Positions 61,837 through 64,000 of a DNA stretch of 64,000 bases are shown here, piece after piece. This stretch comes from Alicyclobacillus kakegawensis NBRC 103104 (GTDB taxonomy: Bacteria; Bacillota; Bacilli; Alicyclobacillales; Alicyclobacillaceae): NCBI RefSeq assembly GCF_001552655.1, contig NZ_BCRP01000001.1, positions 124,001-188,000 on the forward strand, in the 5' to 3' direction. Under the pieces are notes generated by a model that did not search any database, was not told where the DNA came from, and was given only the letters and a program-made list of their open reading frames with translations. Position numbers and translations under genes: made by a program. Every line of letters begins with the position of its first letter. Position 1 is the first letter of the stretch.

Positions 61837-61862
61837 CAAAACGCCCGCCGGCTGACGGGCGT
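61837..61862 (-). terminator. Terminator of the atp operon
   Basis: ACGCCCG (61841-61847) pairs perfectly with CGGGCGT (61856-61862); on the minus strand the stem is followed by TTTG. It lies 145 bases past the atpC stop. A T-rich stretch also follows on the plus strand. Confidence 0.6.
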
Positions 61863-62006
61863 CGTTTCAGTTTTTCATACGGCTAAAATACATTCACACG
61901 GTACATTCACGGCGATTACAGGCAGCTCGCTCCGCGCCCCCGCCGCGGTCTAGCGCACGCGGCCAAACCGGATGCGGGGCGAGCCGGCAAGGAAAGCGCA
62001 GCTGGC

Positions 62007-62444
62007 TCAGCCCGCGCGCCGCCCCAGCGGATGGCCGGCTTGCGCCGATTTTTCGGCAGCCTCCTGGCGCAGCCTGGCACGCCGCAAAGCCGCCTCCGCC
62101 TCAGCCCGCTCCTCCGCGGTGGACGCCTTGGCCAGCCGTTCCTCCGCCTGCTCCTGCGCTCGAGCGGCCCGCTCCACATCGATGTGTCCGCCTAATTCCG
62201 CTGTATCTGCCAGCAGCGTGATGCGCGTGGGTAGGACCTCCAGGAAACCGCCGGTGACGTGGATAAAGTCCTCTCCGTCCACAAGCTTCACCTTGACAAT
62301 TCCCGGCTTCACGGTGGTCGCGAGCGGTGCGTGCCGCGGCAGGATGCCCAGTTCTCCGTCGCCCCCGCGCAGGGACACCATGCTCACTTCCTGAGACAAG
62401 AGCTGCCGCTCCGGCGTCACCACTTCCAACAGAACCGTACTCAC
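62007..62444 (-). CDS. atpC: ATP synthase epsilon subunit
   Basis: 145 residues from GTG 62444 with GGAGGTGG four bases upstream. The beta-sandwich domain has VVTPERQLLS, GGDGELGILPRHAPL and VTGGFLEVLPTRITLLAD; the C-terminal helical pair is charged and ends in HPLGRRAG. It couples F1 rotation and can inhibit hydrolysis. Last gene of the atp operon. Confidence 0.95.
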   Translation of the reverse strand: MSTVLLEVVTPERQLLSQEVSMVSLRGGDGELGILPRHAPLATTVKPGIVKVKLVDGEDFIHVTGGFLEVLPTRITLLADTAELGGHIDVERAARAQEQAEERLAKASTAEERAEAEAALRRARLRQEAAEKSAQAGHPLGRRAG

Positions 62445-62528
62445 TGCGCCACCTCCTTCCTGGATGCGTTGCCGCGTGGGCGGCGGCCAATTCTCAGGCT
62501 CGTCGCCCATCGTCGGCCCGGGCCCGCG

Positions 62529-64000
<1,472 letters not shown>

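Larger units (their letters stand above)
61682..62006. other. Spacer between atpC and nuoA
   Basis: The 325 bases hold the atp operon terminator (61837-61862) and the nuo promoter (61807-61836), whose -35 directly abuts the terminator. The nuo leader (about 61682-61800) and the part from 61863 to 62006 show no gene or structure that I can support. Confidence 0.6.

Overview
The window comes from the chromosome of a GC-rich, endospore-forming, flagellated Firmicute. The best guess is an Alicyclobacillus-like lineage; this is an inference from gene order and protein style, not from a search. Sporulation genes (spoIID, spoIIQ, spoIIID, two CotF-like coat proteins) and the order atpG-atpD-atpC ... 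ywzB(DUF1146)-ywmB-murA-spoIID-spoIIQ-spoIIID-mbl-flhO-flhP ... fabZ match the Bacillus-type backbone. The 11-subunit Nuo operon lacks the NADH module nuoEFG. Starts are often TTG, GTG or once CTG, usually with strong Shine-Dalgarno sequences. No rRNA, tRNA, CRISPR array or insertion sequence was seen.

Layout. 1-1.9 kb: end of a DUF2520-like gene, panB, panC (no panD follows). 2-3.3 kb: M20 amidohydrolase. 3.6-8.1 kb: two tandem, closely related class B penicillin-binding proteins, each preceded by the same extended -10 element. 8.2-17.3 kb: mixed housekeeping genes (UDP-sugar epimerase, coaA, a DHA2 drug exporter with a palindromic operator, a cupredoxin-like protein, an LCP wall ligase, a divergent FolD with a long structured leader, manA with a terminator in its leader). 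17.7-22.7 kb: a gentisate catabolic island consisting of an aromatic acid MFS importer and IclR regulator, divergent from fumarylpyruvate hydrolase, a DinB-fold putative maleylpyruvate isomerase and gentisate 1,2-dioxygenase, with four operator-like sites between two good promoters.

22.9-31.9 kb is a visibly more AT-rich wall or exopolymer island: a broken BY-kinase remnant, a GT2-TarL fusion enzyme, a GT2-like protein without catalytic motifs, a DUF6270 protein, and on the other strand tarI-tarJ and two more TarL/TagF-family polymerases. It should make a ribitol-phosphate-containing polymer. 32-36.9 kb: YigZ/IMPACT protein, O-antigen-ligase-like membrane protein, CotF-like coat proteins, a ComK-like protein divergent from a sigma-70-family factor across an AT-rich, palindrome-rich spacer. 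36.9-46.8 kb: fabZ, pgsA-like, flhP, flhO, mbl, spoIIID, spoIIQ, spoIID, murA, ywmB, DUF1146, with a sigma-F-type promoter before spoIIQ and a sigma-E-like promoter before spoIIID.

47-51.6 kb: a catabolic operon for a four-carbon acid sugar such as threonate or erythronate (DUF1537 kinase, PdxA2 dehydrogenase, MFS importer) with a divergent DeoR regulator and tandem operator repeats inside the promoter spacer. It interrupts the backbone between nuo and DUF1146. 51.6-61.7 kb: nuoABCDHIJKLMN on the minus strand from one promoter, preceded by the terminator of the atp operon; then atpC, atpD and the end of atpG.

The most unusual points are the apparent loss of catalytic residues in both SpoIID (Glu to Gln) and SpoIIQ (HxH to HxF), the degenerate glycosyltransferase paired with a functional-looking fusion, the symmetrical IclR control region, and two possible attenuators, in the folD and manA leaders.
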